DNA of 64,000 nt from Aplectana chamaeleonis (Eukaryota; Nematoda; Chromadorea; Rhabditida; Cosmocercidae): contig JAPDOI010000370.1 in assembly GCA_029168955.1 (NCBI GenBank), forward strand, positions 496,001-560,000, in the 5' to 3' direction. Both the position numbers and the translations under genes were made by a program. The notes under the pieces were generated by a model. That model was given only the letters and a program-made list of their open reading frames with translations. It did no database searches and was not told the origin of the DNA. Shown here piece after piece: positions 34,695-47,077 of this stretch. The number at the start of each line of letters is the position of its first letter. The first letter of the stretch is position 1.

Positions 34695-36000
34695 GTGTGT
34701 TTACTGGTTCCATCTTGAATATGTTGTTTTTGGGGAAGTGTTCTTGTTTATGCATGCTGCCTGCTTCTTTCCTGGTGTCTAATTCCGACTTTCCATTTCT
34801 GAATCGGTTGCTCTCCTGTCAATATGATTCTGCTGTTAAAGTCATGCTAAACACGGGAGGTTGGAAAATTCAGCATTCGATTCACTGCGCATTTTGTGGG
34901 TGCAACAAAGTGACAAAAAAGTTGAGGTGCATAGGGAGGAACTGCTTCTGTAGAGAAATATCGGTGTATAGCAGTAGTCATTATGAATTAGGAAGTGGGG
35001 TGTAAAGGGCGAGTTCATGCTTACAAGGCGGTACCGAGATGTGTTTGCCACCCCGCGATCCAGAGCATGACGGAGTGAGCGAGCTCGTTAAACTCTGTAG
35101 TGCTGTGGGACATCGCGAAAAATAAATGCAGGAGGGGTCGCTTGCATGTTGTTGTTCCCACAGAGAAAGGGTCGTTTAGGAAGGTTGGGGTACATTCAAG
35201 TTTAATACGGATAGGGAGGTGATCTGCATTTCAGTTCTGTAGAAGACGGCCGCCTAAGGATATATGGTGAAGGTCGTAACTCCTAACCTCCAATTTCGGG
35301 TCAAAATTTTTGCGACCCCCACCCTTCAGGTTGCAAAATTTCACAACCTCGCTTGACCCTGGCATCCCCGCCTTTTCCGTTGCCGTGGACTGAATGAGTC
35401 TGGGGGTTGTCTGGTTTTCTCGATTGAGTTGGGGTTGGATGTGTTACACAGGGTCACAGCGGATCTGAAAACATTCGGATCATGTATGCCAAACCCACCC
35501 GACCTACCTCGGGTAGGTCTAAATTTGGCACGAAGGTTCATGTCCCTTCTTAGTTTGCGAAACGAGAAAACTAAATCAGATATCAGTGTATTTGATGAAT
35601 TTCACACCGAAAAGTTTCATTAAATCGTCATAAATGGTCAAATTTGAAGTTTTTAATTCTCGAGCGTACCTATAGCAGATTACTCAGTATAGCAGGTTAG
35701 TAGCTCTTTGTTAGTCTTCGTTATGGTGTACATAACGCCATTTAACTAGCGTGAGCTACCTTATTATTCGAAAAATCGATAGATGGACCTCAAATTTGTA
35801 TCCAGATCCCAGAAACATGATGTGGCGCTCTGTGTGGAGCTCCAAGGAGTCTGATTGCGAAGGGGGAGGGGGGTTGGAGGGCTCTGAGCTCCGCCGGGAC
35901 ACTAAAACACAAGGATTTCGAGTACGCGTTCTAATTTACATAAAATTTTGTTTAAGCTGAGCTGTAGTGACAATTCTAATTATAGTATACTGCTTTTATT
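34695..36000. other. No gene seen
   Basis: A fragment related to the GGCGCAA element lies near 35270-35370 (GTTGCAAAATTTCACAACCT, CTTGACCCTGG). Other frames are short and unsupported. Confidence 0.35.
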
Positions 36001-36634
36001 CGGGAGTGCATAAACCCCCCTTCTCACCCGCACTCGCTTCTACCGTATTGCACCACTGCGGCGCGGTCTGTGGTGGCCCTCTCTCATCCAATCTCTCCTA
36101 ACCCATGTGGCAGACATCGACCTTCGTATGACCACCGTCCGATGATCCGCATGACCGGCGATCAAGCTCAGATAAGGTGAGTTTTCTCGAAATTTTCACC
36201 GTCTTCAGTTGTATTGGTAATAATTTGAATGTCATCGTAATGGGTAGTGTATAGATGAACCATCGATTCGAAACACACAAATAATGTTCAGAAAGGACGA
36301 CTTTTGATGAAAATAAAGGAACGAACCTTTTCTTCATTCCTTTGTAGCGTGAAGGATTGTTTAGAGCTTCGAGTACACCCTAATGTTTAGCCAATACGAT
36401 GGCATTTAAATTAATTCCTAAACAATTAAAAACGATGAAAAATTCGGGAAAAAACTTACGGGCCCCGACCACGATCGCCGGTTATGCGAACGATCGGACG
36501 GTGGTCATACAAAGTCGACGCCCGCCATATGGGGTGGGAGGGATTGGATTAGAGAGGGCCACGACAGACCGCGCCGCCGTGGTGCAGTACTGTAGCAGCG
36601 GGTGCGGGTGGAAAGGGGGGCTTGTGCACTCCCG
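36001..36634. mobile_element. Foldback element with ~235-bp arms
   Basis: CGGGAGTGCATAAACCCC at the left end pairs with its mirror ending GTGCACTCCCG at 36634. Pairing continues through GACCACCGTCCGA and ACCGGCGATC to about 36238/36398, leaving a loop of about 160 bp. The GC-rich ends contrast with the AT-rich loop side. No transposase was found. Confidence 0.7.
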
Positions 36635-37059
36635 AACAAAGGCAGTACAAAAAGTGTAAGGTTCAATAAAAGACCCAGAGATTTTGTGCGTGTATCCAGA
36701 GCGGTTAGCCTCATCATCAGATTATCCAAAATAACCAAGTCGCGCTCCTGGGGGCTCTGACGAAATGGTCGGGAATTTACCAAATCCCTAATCCGGGGGG
36801 GGGGGGTCTGAGGAAAGTTGGCCTCCTTGCCCAGAAAACCCACACAGAAGTTCTGAGCCGAATCTGAAACATTTAGCAAATTACCGTATTTCCACCGTAA
36901 ATTACCATAATCCATTGAATATCGATGAACGCACCTCAGATCCGAGTTCAGGACTCCAAATAAACTTCCAAGTGAGGTCCCGAGGCAAATTCGTCATGGC
37001 TTTTGGAAGTCATAAAAAGTCATTCTGCCCCGAAAATTTTCCCAACTGAGAGTCTTCTT
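36635..37059. other. No gene seen
   Basis: It contains a G run (36796-36807) and mixed repeat-like sequence. Confidence 0.3.
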
Positions 37060-37985
37060 TGAACCAAACTTCTCTTCATTTCCGAAAATCGACAATTGAA
37101 CCTCAATTTCGTGTTCAAGACCACGGGTAACCCCCAGAAATAAGTTTTGGGCCAAACCCAAAATAATTTTCCTGAACATCCCGAAAACTGCCTAGTGGAT
37201 CTTGATTTCTGTGCCTAGTGGAAATCCATCTTTTGAGATTTTGTTCCTTAAAGAAATGACGGCCCGGCTTTCCCTCATTGAATCCGAGATGTCACATCTT
37301 GGTTCACAACTTAGATGTGGGTTGCAGACATAGCTTCGTATTTTTTCCTCGGATATCTGCTTCCTGACGTGGAATCTTGTTTATGTCGTCCGTATGAAAC
37401 GAGATAGTCTGAAGACTTCCAATGCTCGTCTCAATTATGAGCTGAACAACTCAAGAAAAGATGCAAAGTAAGTTCACATTGTTTTCGTTTCGTTCTTGTG
37501 TTTTCTTCTTCAACAATCGTTAAGTCCATGGGGGGTTATGACTTGCAGCTTGAACACCCACGCCGCTCTACGGTTCTTGTGAGCGGGCGTGATACTGCAT
37601 TGATTATATGTTTGAAGATCAATAAACGATCCATGCGGCGTTTTTAAAGTTCCGCCCGCTTTTAGTGGTTACTGACGCTGTGTTCTCATATCTCTGCCCA
37701 TTTCAAGCGACCACTTAGGCGGCTTTCAGAGTTCAATGGCGGCGCAACGCTACGTTATAATTAGCCTACGTATCGATCAAGCGACATCGCGTCACGTCGT
37801 CGCTAGGTGTTCACAGTGAAGTGGCGCGATACATCGGATTTGACACGCAAATTGCTTCGCGTAGATCGCGTTGCATTGCAACGCGATGTGATGGTCGTCG
37901 CGCAAAGGCAAGCTGTTTGCCGGTTTTCTTGATGGTGTTTTTCCTTACGTATCTAAATCTTTCAATGTAAACAATAAAATGAGCA
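37060..37985. repeat. Dispersed ~0.95-kb repeat, copy 2
   Basis: It is collinear with 20850-21790. In this copy an internal AGGCGGCTTTCAGAGTTC (37721) has an inverted counterpart, AACTCTGAACGCCACCTT, near 38178-38196. A TIR element of about 470 bp (37720-38196) may therefore overlap its right end. Confidence 0.6.
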
Positions 37986-38196
37986 TGGTTAGGACCACTT
38001 GCACTTAGGCAAACACGAAAGAACTGCTGCTGACCATAGTTAAAAATTTATGTCTCTTGTTTACGCGAAGTCGCGTACGTACGCAATTGCGCGTAGTCGC
38101 TCAGCGTTTACACCTGAGTTCCTAAGCGATGCGATTTTTGCGTCGCGCTGACATGTACCATCGCGTCGCCCGGCGAAAACTCTGAACGCCACCTTA

Positions 38197-38522
38197 CGCT
38201 GTATTTCCGATGCTCCGCCCCGTTGTATGGCGTTTATACGATGACTCTGGGCCCCGGATGTTTACGCGGCTATCCAGGAGTCCTGATAAGGGGAGATCTA
38301 GCGGGGGGGGGTTAGGATGAAATCATTATAGGATACAGTTATTATACACAGTCTCGCGCCTCGCGTGCAGGCTCGTCCTTTTGTCGCGCCGCGACGGTCG
38401 CAATGCGACGCCTGCGAGAGATAATCAATGCAATGGAGGGGGTCCATGCTCCCCATTGGCAAACTATGGCTAAGTGCGAACCATCGTTAATGAGGAGGCA
38501 TCCTATAATGATTTTATCCTAA
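38197..38522. other. No gene seen
   Basis: GC-rich patches (TCGCGCCGCGACGGTCGCAA near 38383) and a G run at 38303-38310. No gene is supported. Confidence 0.3.
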
Positions 38523-38880
38523 AGACCACCACCCGACCTGGCTGCCAAAACTACACATGTGGCCATGTTTTTCTGATCGACCACCTTCCGGGCACTTGTG
38601 AAAACCCTATTTCAGCTGTCCGAGTAATTATAAGAATAGCTATTTTAAAAAAATGGGCACTGTACCCGAATATGGGACACGCTGTTGATAATTCGAACGA
38701 CCAAGGCAATTTACCGCAGATAAATATGATTTTACCTACAGAGCTCGCAACTTCTGCGCTCATAACTTTTTCTTTTACTATTACTCGGACAGCTGGGATA
38801 GGGTTTTTATGACTGCCCGGTAGGTAGACGATTAAAAAAAAACCTGGTTTGACAGGCAGTTCCGGCAGCCAGGTCTGGTC
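38523..38880. mobile_element. Foldback element with ~115-bp arms
   Basis: ACCTGGCTGCCAAAACTAC at the left pairs with GCAGTTCCGGCAGCCAGGT at the right. Pairing continues through AAAACCCTAT and CAGCTGTCCGAGTAAT. It is related to 24280-24560, and the similarity runs past the right end to about 38995. Confidence 0.65.
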
Positions 38881-39486
38881 ATTCCCTGGCAAGGGATCTT
38901 ATTTTTTAACGAAGCTATTCTGTAACTGTTGTTGTTGTATTAAGGAGTTCTGACGGAGCCCCATTCAACTCTCCTAGCGATGATGCCGTTGAGGGTTGCG
39001 GTACCATTGACAACCAGGCATGCCGCGCCCACTTTATCTCGCGCTTGCTGCGCTCTCCACTCCACCTCTTGCGCTGGAGACACAAAGAAAAAGAGACTAC
39101 TATTGTGCCATCGACTGGCATCTCTCGGATGATTGAGGTTTTGATGCATATTTTGGCAAACATCAGCCACGACCGCTCCGTATATGTGGATTCTGAAGCT
39201 GTAATCACAATTACACCTGTAAATGTATTCCCTGTAGAGCAATGTCTTAGAATTCCCACATTATTTTTATTTATGACTGATCGGGAACAAATTTGACGCT
39301 TGTTATCTCATAGCACCATGCAAATTCTTCAATAAAGTTAGTGAACAACTGGATTCTTTGCTAACGCTGCTGATTACTCATGTGATAAAAAAGAAAAGGC
39401 CAAGAAAATCTATCAAAAAGGGGATCTACCAAGCAAATGTGGTCTGGTGCTGAACGAAACGTTCCAAGAAAAAAAACAGTGATAGA
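38881..39486. other. No gene seen
   Basis: The left part continues the similarity to 24560-24655 (TTGTTGTATTAAGG, GATGCCGTTG). Opposite-strand frames of 83-114 codons here are not conserved in the sister copy. Confidence 0.35.
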
Positions 39487-40850
39487 GAAGCGGAGTGGAC
39501 GAGTATACAAAAAAAGTATAAATATTTCTCAAGAACCGATTCCCGTGGCTGAAACTTTTGACTCGTGAAAACAGCCCGTTTTGCTATTCTTCACAGAAGT
39601 ACTCTCTGGTTCTGAGAATGACTTCTTTTTCTTCGGTTCCATTAGAAAATTCGTGCACTCAATACTTATCATTGAAAAGAAAACATGATGTTAGCCAATT
39701 TACTCAAACGATTTTATTTTTCCGTTCAGAAAGGTAAACTAGTGAAGGGCAGTAGCAAATTCAATTACTAACACATGAACCTTTTCAACCAAGTAAAAGT
39801 CCTCCTTCGAAAAGCCTAGAGCTCTTTGATGTGAAATACCACAGCGGTTTGTTTCATGGAATAAAAAATTTTAACCACAGAAATCGGTTCTCCAGAAATA
39901 ATGTCAATTCTTTGTAGACTCGCCCAGTCCACTTTCCTAATGTTTCTTTTGGTTGGAGCGTTTCTGCTAGTGTCAAAGCGCTTGTGCTTGGACAAACACA
40001 TTTTGCTAGAATTTACACCTTTGTTGGTAATACGTAGTAATACCCACGAGAAATCTCCACGGTTAGCCGATCGGTATCGTTTAATTTATAAACAGTAAGT
40101 GACCAACCTCTCAACCAGTTCCCCTATCCAACCCCATCAAAAAAGCACGGCTGGCAATGTGTTTTAGCGATTTGGTTTAGAAATCTAACCTACGTTTCGC
40201 TATAATAGTAGTGTGATTTTGAGAACGATTTCTACATTTTCATAGTTAAATTCTTTGAGAAACAACCGCTCCGCATCGAAGACTGCGAGTAGCGTTGAAA
40301 GAAAGGGTGTATCAAAGATTCATTCGATAATTAGTAAGAAACCAACTTGTGAACCGGTTCCCCTATCCCACCCCATCAAAAAAGCACAGCCTACAATGTC
40401 TTTCAGCGGATTGATCTAAGAATCGAATGTTCCAGATCCAGCCCTGTGTGCAAACTTTGTTGGCGGGAGCACTCAAGATTTAATCATGAAATATAAAGTT
40501 TCTTCCAAATCACATATCTTACAGTCATTGCTTCCCTTGAGACTCCATCGAAATCCCTCGTATTCTGAGAGCTGTATCTTTCACTTCTCTCTGGAATTCT
40601 GAGTGCTTCTCCCCTTCAAAACTAGTATAGCTCCCATCCCTGTACTGCACAGTAAAAAAGCTATAAACGACTCTCTCCGCGGAGACGCAGAGATAGCCAG
40701 TTTGCACTTTGGCCGGCCGAGAGAGTGCCAGGCTAACTGGCAGCGCCTTTCTTTTCGTCCTCTGCGCTCGTCATACTGACTCGAACACCCCGCATGCCGA
40801 GTTGTCAATGCTCCGGAGACCGCCGTTGAGAAGCACAAAGGCGTGTTTTT
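39487..40850. repeat. Dispersed repeat family A, copy 2 (unoccupied)
   Basis: It is collinear with 1-2330 but lacks the two insertions found there. The TA empty site is at 40007-40008, and TTTCAGCGG near 40397 is the family-1 target. It runs straight into the 40855-41510 array, suggesting both belong to one larger element. Confidence 0.7.
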
Positions 40851-40854
40851 TCCT

Positions 40855-41510
40855 TTATACTAGATTTTTACCTGTATACCTTTTATTGTATACCTGTTGT
40901 ATAGAAAACCGTATATGTGTCGTGTGTTGTATATAATACCGAATGTATGTACATAATTGTGTATAATATGGTATTGTATACATGTTGTATAAAATTTTTA
41001 TTCCGTTTTTACGATTTTCCGTGTATTTACAATTTTGTATACATAAATTTCTCTCCCACCAAGGTTTTCATTGTTACTATGTGAAGGCTGTTACCGACTC
41101 AAGGCTGAGTAACATATTCGCTTGGAAGCTTTTGGGATTCTGTATGTAGGTAACCCGTTACTTAGGGACAATGGTTGGCAACAGATGAGTTGAAAACGGT
41201 AAACCAAGCTACATGTAGCTCAAGAGTAAGTAAAATGTTGCACTGAGGTAACATTTTTGAATCTTAAAGGTAAGTTACTTGTATGCTAGAAGTAAGATAC
41301 TTGTATGCTAGAAGTAAGTTACTTGTATGCTAAAAATAAGTTACATACTTGCATGCTAAAAGTAAGTTACTTGCGACTTTACGAAGTATGCTACTTGCGA
41401 CATTAGGTAAGTTACTTGTGAAATAAATGTAATTTACTTGAAGACTTCAAGTAACTTACTTTGAAGTGACATTTAACTAGATCCAAAACCTCTGATTTGG
41501 CCTGCGAGCG
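40855..41510. repeat. 22-bp array element, copy 2 (about four clean units)
   Basis: The leader shares ATAATATGGTATTGTATA and TTGTTACTATGTGAA with 24740-24860. The array from about 41268 has fewer clean AGTAAGTTACTTGTATGCTA units than the copy at 25040, so unit number differs between copies. It ends in the same AAGACTTCAAGTAACTTACT palindrome. Confidence 0.75.
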
Positions 41511-41649
41511 AGGGACCGATATATCACATGTAACATACATCGGCTGAGATAATTTGCAAGAGGTATACATTGGCCAATTTATATTACATGTATATTATTG
41601 ATTCAAGCCTTTTATACTACACGTAATATGTTTTAATTTTTCTGAGATA

Positions 41650-41981
41650 GGAGGAAGCCACCCTGGAGCGCCCACATCAGGAACCCACTTTGGCACGGCC
41701 CTTTTACGATGTATCGAGCTCAACAGTGACAAGATGAGCTATGATTTTCTATGAACAGCGCTGTTCCTCCCTCCAGTCTCAACCTCTCTCTTTGTTCAGG
41801 TCGGCTCGCATACATCGATTGCAAATGACACGACGCATGTTGTAAGCCTCGGAAAACTTGTCCACCATGCTTCCGCAGCTCAGTTTCTGGGAGGCCATTA
41901 CTCCGTACCCAGGAAGACTTGAACGGTTCAAGAGGCATCGGCAGGAATTCAGAAAAACGATTCTGAGGTTGGACTGTGCCT
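41650..41981. mobile_element. TTAA family 1 element, left-truncated
   Basis: It matches 1530-1874 from GGAAGCCACCCTGG onward and ends GGACTGTGCCT before TTAA (41982-41985). It is joined head-to-tail to a family-2 element through that TTAA. Confidence 0.65.
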
Positions 41982-41985
41982 TTAA

Positions 41986-42433
41986 AGGTCCACGATAGTG
42001 TCCACGATAAATCTCGTTCTCGGGGTTTCAATGTGAAACAATAAGTTGGCAGATGCTGAGGAGAATAGGGTTGAAGCAAGCAGTGAAAACGGGCGAGAAA
42101 TCAATAAAAACGGCTTTGAAAGTTATCCCGTTGCGCCTACCTATCCCGGTCAGCCTCCCACTCGGACGAGCTTGTGGCGCCGCACACGTTTCCATGGCGA
42201 ATCGCCAAGCAACTCCGCCGCGTTCAGCCTGATTGATTCGCGCACATTCCGCGAATAGCTCGCGGAAATCAGCTGGGCCCATGATTCTCGTCTACGCCCT
42301 GAAAGTTAGAAACTGTTACTTTAGATTATTCTGAACGTTTTTCTTCGCTGTTTCTTCACTATTAGTTACCTCATGAGCAAACAATCCCATTTTCGGGTCG
42401 AACTTGAGTACGATGTCATCGTGAGGACTGCCT
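41986..42433. mobile_element. Miniature element, TTAA family 2
   Basis: The left end carries a small duplication (CCACGATAGTGTCCACGATA). The right end is ATCGTGAGGACTGCCT before TCAA. The interior matches 32781-33224 closely. Confidence 0.7.
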
Positions 42434-42845
42434 TCAAATCAACCATAATGTATTCGAACTAGGCATTGGATATCTTTCGAGATCGAACTACCCACGAGTA
42501 AATGACAAAAAAACACCGAAGTCCTTATATAGTACTCAGCCGCAGATTTGGTGGTCAACAGTGTCCAAAACAGAAGAAAAACAAGATAACAACTTCGCAC
42601 ACAGGATAGTTGAAAACTTCCAACCGTCCAGCTGTGATTCACGAATCGCGTCAACTCGTCCGGATTCCACTGCTCGCACGCGGAACTCGTGCACCATCAA
42701 AAGCGGCCGCATCAAAACGGATCTTTCGAATGACTCTCTTGCACGTTTCCCGTCAGACCTTTTCGCCATTGATGCAGATAGCCGCTAACCACTTAATTTC
42801 TGTTGAAATCCAGAAAACGATTTTTATAGTGGAGACTTCCTCCAA

Positions 42846-43389
42846 AGACAGTGTTTACGATGAAAACCGTATTATAGTCTTCGTTGCTTCTGGGTAGGTA
42901 AGTCCACTAAATAGGGGCTAATAGGGAAAGATTCCCATAGAACACTTAAATGCCGGAGAAAAGCTTATTAAAGGAGTCTCTGAAAAAAATTATTATGCCT
43001 GCTTGTTGTTTCGGAAGACTGCGGACAACGCATCGAACCTGACGTCGGGAAAATGGTTTTGCGCTACAAATTCTTAGGTAAGTGTTGCCTTCTATTTCCT
43101 GTACCAAAAATACTTTAGAAAGACGAGGGAACGATGTACATGCTGGGATGTTAGAGCCTTTATTCAAAAAGAATATTCAAAAATTCGGTGCCTGTTCCTA
43201 CGGTAAAACGAAAGCAGGACAACTGTTATAGGAAGTGTGCGGGTTGGCCCTATAGGTCGGCTAGCCCCCGAGATTTTCACCCACTTTCCGACCATTTTTG
43301 TCGCACTTCCGCTTTTACTCTTCTAAGATGGACCCAGAGCTTACGTTTAAGTCAAAAAAGAAGCAACTTTTTCATCGTGAACACTGCCT
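42846..43389. mobile_element. Miniature element, TTAA family 2 (variant)
   Basis: It starts AGACAGTGTTTACGATGAAA and ends TTTCATCGTGAACACTGCCT before TCAA. The right-hand third resembles the right part of 17869-18330. Confidence 0.6.
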
Positions 43390-43808
43390 TCAAGTTGCCC
43401 GCCATAGTCGGCCGATAGGATGTAGCCAGTCCGGTCGATAGGCATGTTATACATTGCTCACTCAGGTCGGCAAATCCCCCCATGTATCTGGACCGATCTC
43501 GCCTTTCCCGTCCACGGCTGTCCCAGTCGATACGTATGCGAAGCATTGCCTAGTTAGAAGGAAAATCCACCTTGTGGCCAGGCTGCGCCATCCGCAGTGC
43601 GCTCCAGTGCGCCTGTCTAATCGATAGGCATACAGTCGACCAATCGTGTTGGGAGAGGATGGCGCTGGATCACCAGGCAAGGGACAAAGTGGCGCAGGAT
43701 GGCCACTCAGAAGTTTTCGATCAAGTTACGAACAAGTCAAAATGCTAAAATTATGTTTCTATAGGCTTTATGTGTGTGGCGAAACTTGCAGTTTAGTTTT
43801 CGTGACTT
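43390..43808. other. No gene; mixed GC sequence
   Basis: The phrase GTCGATAGGCAT / ATCGATAGGCATAC occurs near 43435 and 43621. CTCAGAAGTTTTCGATCAAG at 43707 is a lone end of the AAGTTACTTG family. Confidence 0.35.
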
Positions 43809-44302
43809 AGGCCCTAGTTATACACCAGCGGAATGAAAACGTCTCGCGATGACATTGCCGCCGCTTGCTGCGTGAATCTGGGATTCGTCTGCATTGTGGC
43901 GTCTTCGGCGTCTTTGACGCAATACTGCGGATAAAAATTTCCAGGCGTTTCTAATGGTATTTTATCGGTTTTTTCGCCTCTGACACTTTTTACTTGCAGA
44001 ATATCACTAATAATCGATTCGTCCCCTCATTACAGTGCTCGTTATGTCGTTTTGGTAATGTTTTAACAATTTTAAATCTGAAAAATAATCAGCTGGTGGA
44101 AATTGGCAAATTTCCAACAGGCCAGGTCCCGTAAGGATGCAGTATACGGTGCCGCGGCGTGTATAACTGCTCTGTGCGGCCTTCCGGCGCGTTTTTCTGC
44201 GACTACTGTTCCTTTTGGCATGCCTGAGCGCAGATATGGCGCATATAAGTGATAGTTGTCTTGCTATTTCCGCAGCGTCCCGCCGGTGTATAACTAGGGC
44301 CT
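43809..44302. mobile_element. TIR element (~494 bp)
   Basis: AGGCCCTAGTTATACACC at the left and GGTGTATAACTAGGGCCT at the right are perfect 18-bp inverted repeats. An internal GGCGTGTATAACTGC near 44157 is a third partial copy. No transposase is present. Confidence 0.75.
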
Positions 44303-44890
44303 TACAAACAGTGCTATTCGGCAGGCAACTTAGCAGACGTCAGAGGCGCGATAAATATGTGCACGAACAAGTAACTGTGAGGTTTGAGCAACCATCTTCT
44401 TCAGTGCAGCACTTGGCAAACACAGAACATTTCAGCAATTGCATATACTCACGAACAACATAATCTCTTCGCTTCTGAAAATTTGAGCGCCAGCAACTCA
44501 ACGTGTACGATAATTCAAGCCATGAAATCGGCTTTGTATTGATAATTTTAATTGTTTTCCACCCTTCACTGTTCTTGCGTCACTTTACCTTTTTCGAACG
44601 TCTCTCTTTTATCGACTGCATTCTGAAGTCCCTCTACGAACCCATTACTGTATCGTTTCATTTTTGAAGCAATTACGAGTAGCAGAAAAAAATTGGTATT
44701 CATTGGGGTACAAAATATTTTATGAGTTCCTTCTTTCAAAATTTTCAGACAAAAAAAATTTGGGAAGACGCCCCCCGTTTATCGAGTGGATAGAAAAGAA
44801 GTCCTTATCTTGAGTAACTACTCGGAGCTGATAAAGACCATACCTGAACAGAACTTCAACGAAATTCCTGGTAGACACCATATCTGGTAC
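44303..44890. other. No gene seen
   Basis: AT-rich sequence leading into a foldback. The frame at 44786-44974 lies partly in the inverted repeat and is rejected as a gene. Confidence 0.3.
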
Positions 44891-44892
44891 AG

Positions 44893-45491
44893 TTCACGGC
44901 AACGGAAAAAGGAGATGGTGCGGTTGCGTATTTCCACTAAGCATACTGTAGCCATCGTCGGCTTGTTCTCATAATCTTCAACTTTTTTCTGGGTTACGTT
45001 TTTTCTGTTCTCTCACTTTTTCGCGCTATTCTTGCGTGTACCTATCGTAAATAATTCAGGTGTAGTGATATTTTCTGTGGAGCTTAAGAAACTTACCGTT
45101 TTTCAACGTTTCCGGTATTTTTCCTCCAAACATAAGTAAACAAATTAAATTTTGCCGTCGATTAGGGCGCTCTCCGCCTCTGCGGACGGCACGCCATAAT
45201 CAATGGCAAACGTATAATTTTTGTCGCATACATATTTCAAGAAAGAGGACCTCGGAAACGCTAGAGAATGCGATATTTTCTCCCAAATACAATGCCAATA
45301 CTATTCAATGCCTTTCCTATACATGCACGCCGGAACAACGCGAGAAAATTAAGGGAAGAGAAAGAACAATAACTCAGAGAACAAAATCAGCTGTTCATTA
45401 TCGATTCTAGAAACCGTGCCAGCCTTGGCTACAAAAGGCTTTGTGAAAATACGCAACCGCACCACCGCCTTTTGTCGTTGCCGTGAACTTT
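44893..45491. mobile_element. Foldback / long-TIR element (~600 bp)
   Basis: GTTCACGGCAACGGAAAAAG at the left is mirrored at the right by CTTTTGTCGTTGCCGTGAAC. TGGTGCGGTTGCGTATTT and its complement continue the arm, and weaker pairing runs to the centre. Confidence 0.7.
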
Positions 45492-46600
45492 AATTACGTT
45501 CGGGGACAGGGAAGCGACTCAGCGCTTCAGTTTTCCGCAATGTTCCGAAGAAATCTGGAACATACAGAGGAATACGGTAGATCCAAGGAAATCTAGAAGT
45601 TAGTTAGGAATGCCGTACAAATTGCAACAATACCACTGCTGCTTTTCTATAACAAAGAAGCTGCAGGGTTGCTAAGCAGTGGTTATAGAGTAGTGAGAAT
45701 CGGGGTGGTATTCTCCAATAAACCGTCAGCCCGCCGGGATGTTTGGAACACTTCCAGAATGCATTTGATGTGTGTCGATTTTTATCCTGCGAGATATTGT
45801 ATCAATGGACACGGAATATCAATCGACTTATATTAAATGTATACTGAAGTTACTCCAATCATCCCAGCGGGATGATGACGGGTTCCTGGATAATATCACC
45901 CCTGGGTGAAAAGCTGTACGTTACTAAATGAGATCAGTGAATGTTCAGTTGTGATCAGCATTCGGAAAAGTTACGGATCAGTTCCGAAAATGTAACGAAC
46001 ACGTTGGTGTGTCAGCGGTAAAAACCGTACCGTAAGTTGAAGAAGTAGCCGCCTGAGGCAGCGCAACTTACGATCACAATTCCCAACATGTTACGGAGAA
46101 CTTTCGTAAGTTGTTGAAATTGGTGTTCACAACATTTCCGAAATCTTCTGAGCAAGGGCGGGAAAGGAAGGCGCAATCCGGTCTTCGGCCGACTATGACG
46201 GAGACCCAACAAAGGACCACCCCGAACACAAAGTGGAGTTTCGAAATACGGTCTTCTGGAGGTTGTAGAGGAGTTTAAAAGAAACAATCAAAGATTTTAA
46301 AATTTCCCATAGTCCTCACGGGTAGAAAGAAAACGACCAAAACACTGGGTTTGGGGAAGTAAATTGCCATTCAGTCCACCCTAACCTGGCGAAATTCTTC
46401 GAAAACTGTAAGCAGACCCCACGTACGCGTTCAGCGCCCCAAATTAACCCCTGGGCGGAGTTTGGGAGAATTTGTTTTACTTCCGTACTCCCAAAATGGT
46501 ATTGAGCTTACACATCTATCTTATGGGGCTCCAAATGTTGAGAAAAAAAATTGAAGGCTCGAACTTCGCTCTCGGGGTTTATTTGAAATGCTCCTCACGA
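45492..46600. other. No gene; fragments of dispersed repeats
   Basis: 46190-46370 resembles 61460-61640 (ACCACCCCGAACACAAAGTG against CCACCCCGTACACAAAATGG). CAGCGCCCCAAATTAACCCC lies at 46432. No coding evidence was found. Confidence 0.4.
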
Positions 46601-46940
46601 ATCTGACAAGGGACGACCCCCCGGGGGAGGTAAGGTCCTGAAAAAAGTTCTTCTAAAAGTTGTGGGGGGAGGATATAGTAACATTACTGTATGTTCGATT
46701 TTACATAAGGGCCTTCTGATATTCCAGAAAAAAGAAAAAACTTTTTGAAACTACTTGTAACCTCTTTCTCGGAGCACCTGGAGTGAGTTCATATGCTCGG
46801 CACACATTAAGTTACAACAAAATTGCCCTATACAAAGTTTGACGGTTTGATTCTGGCCCATTCGTGACATATAAGCCGTTTCCGAGCTCACTGTGCATTC
46901 CATTCCTTGTACGACTTGATTGAAGTTGGCGAAGGCACCA

Positions 46941-47015
46941 TGCAGGGATGGCCGAGAGGATAACGATGGGGAATGCTAAACTACGAAGGGTTGTGGGTTC
47001 GATTCCCGCAATGCA
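46941..47015 (+). pseudogene. tRNA-Ser-like remnant
   Basis: TGGCCGAGAGGATAAC is an A-box match of the serine type. GGGTTCGATTCCCGC forms a good T-arm and B box. GCT sits where the anticodon would be. The anticodon stem and acceptor stem do not pair, so it is a pseudogene or SINE head. Confidence 0.45.
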
Positions 47016-47077
47016 GCTTCTGGAAAATCGTTTTGCATTCGTTCGATAGTTTATCCACGGGGTTTCTCATTCACATT

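Noticed and set aside
44786..44974. Open frame preceded by a TTTTCAG acceptor-like site
   Set aside because: Its second half lies in the left arm of the 44893-45491 foldback, the apparent start is a GTG rather than ATG, and there is no conserved domain.
46941..47015. Functional tRNA-Ser gene
   Set aside because: A and B boxes and the T-arm fit, but anticodon and acceptor stems do not pair.
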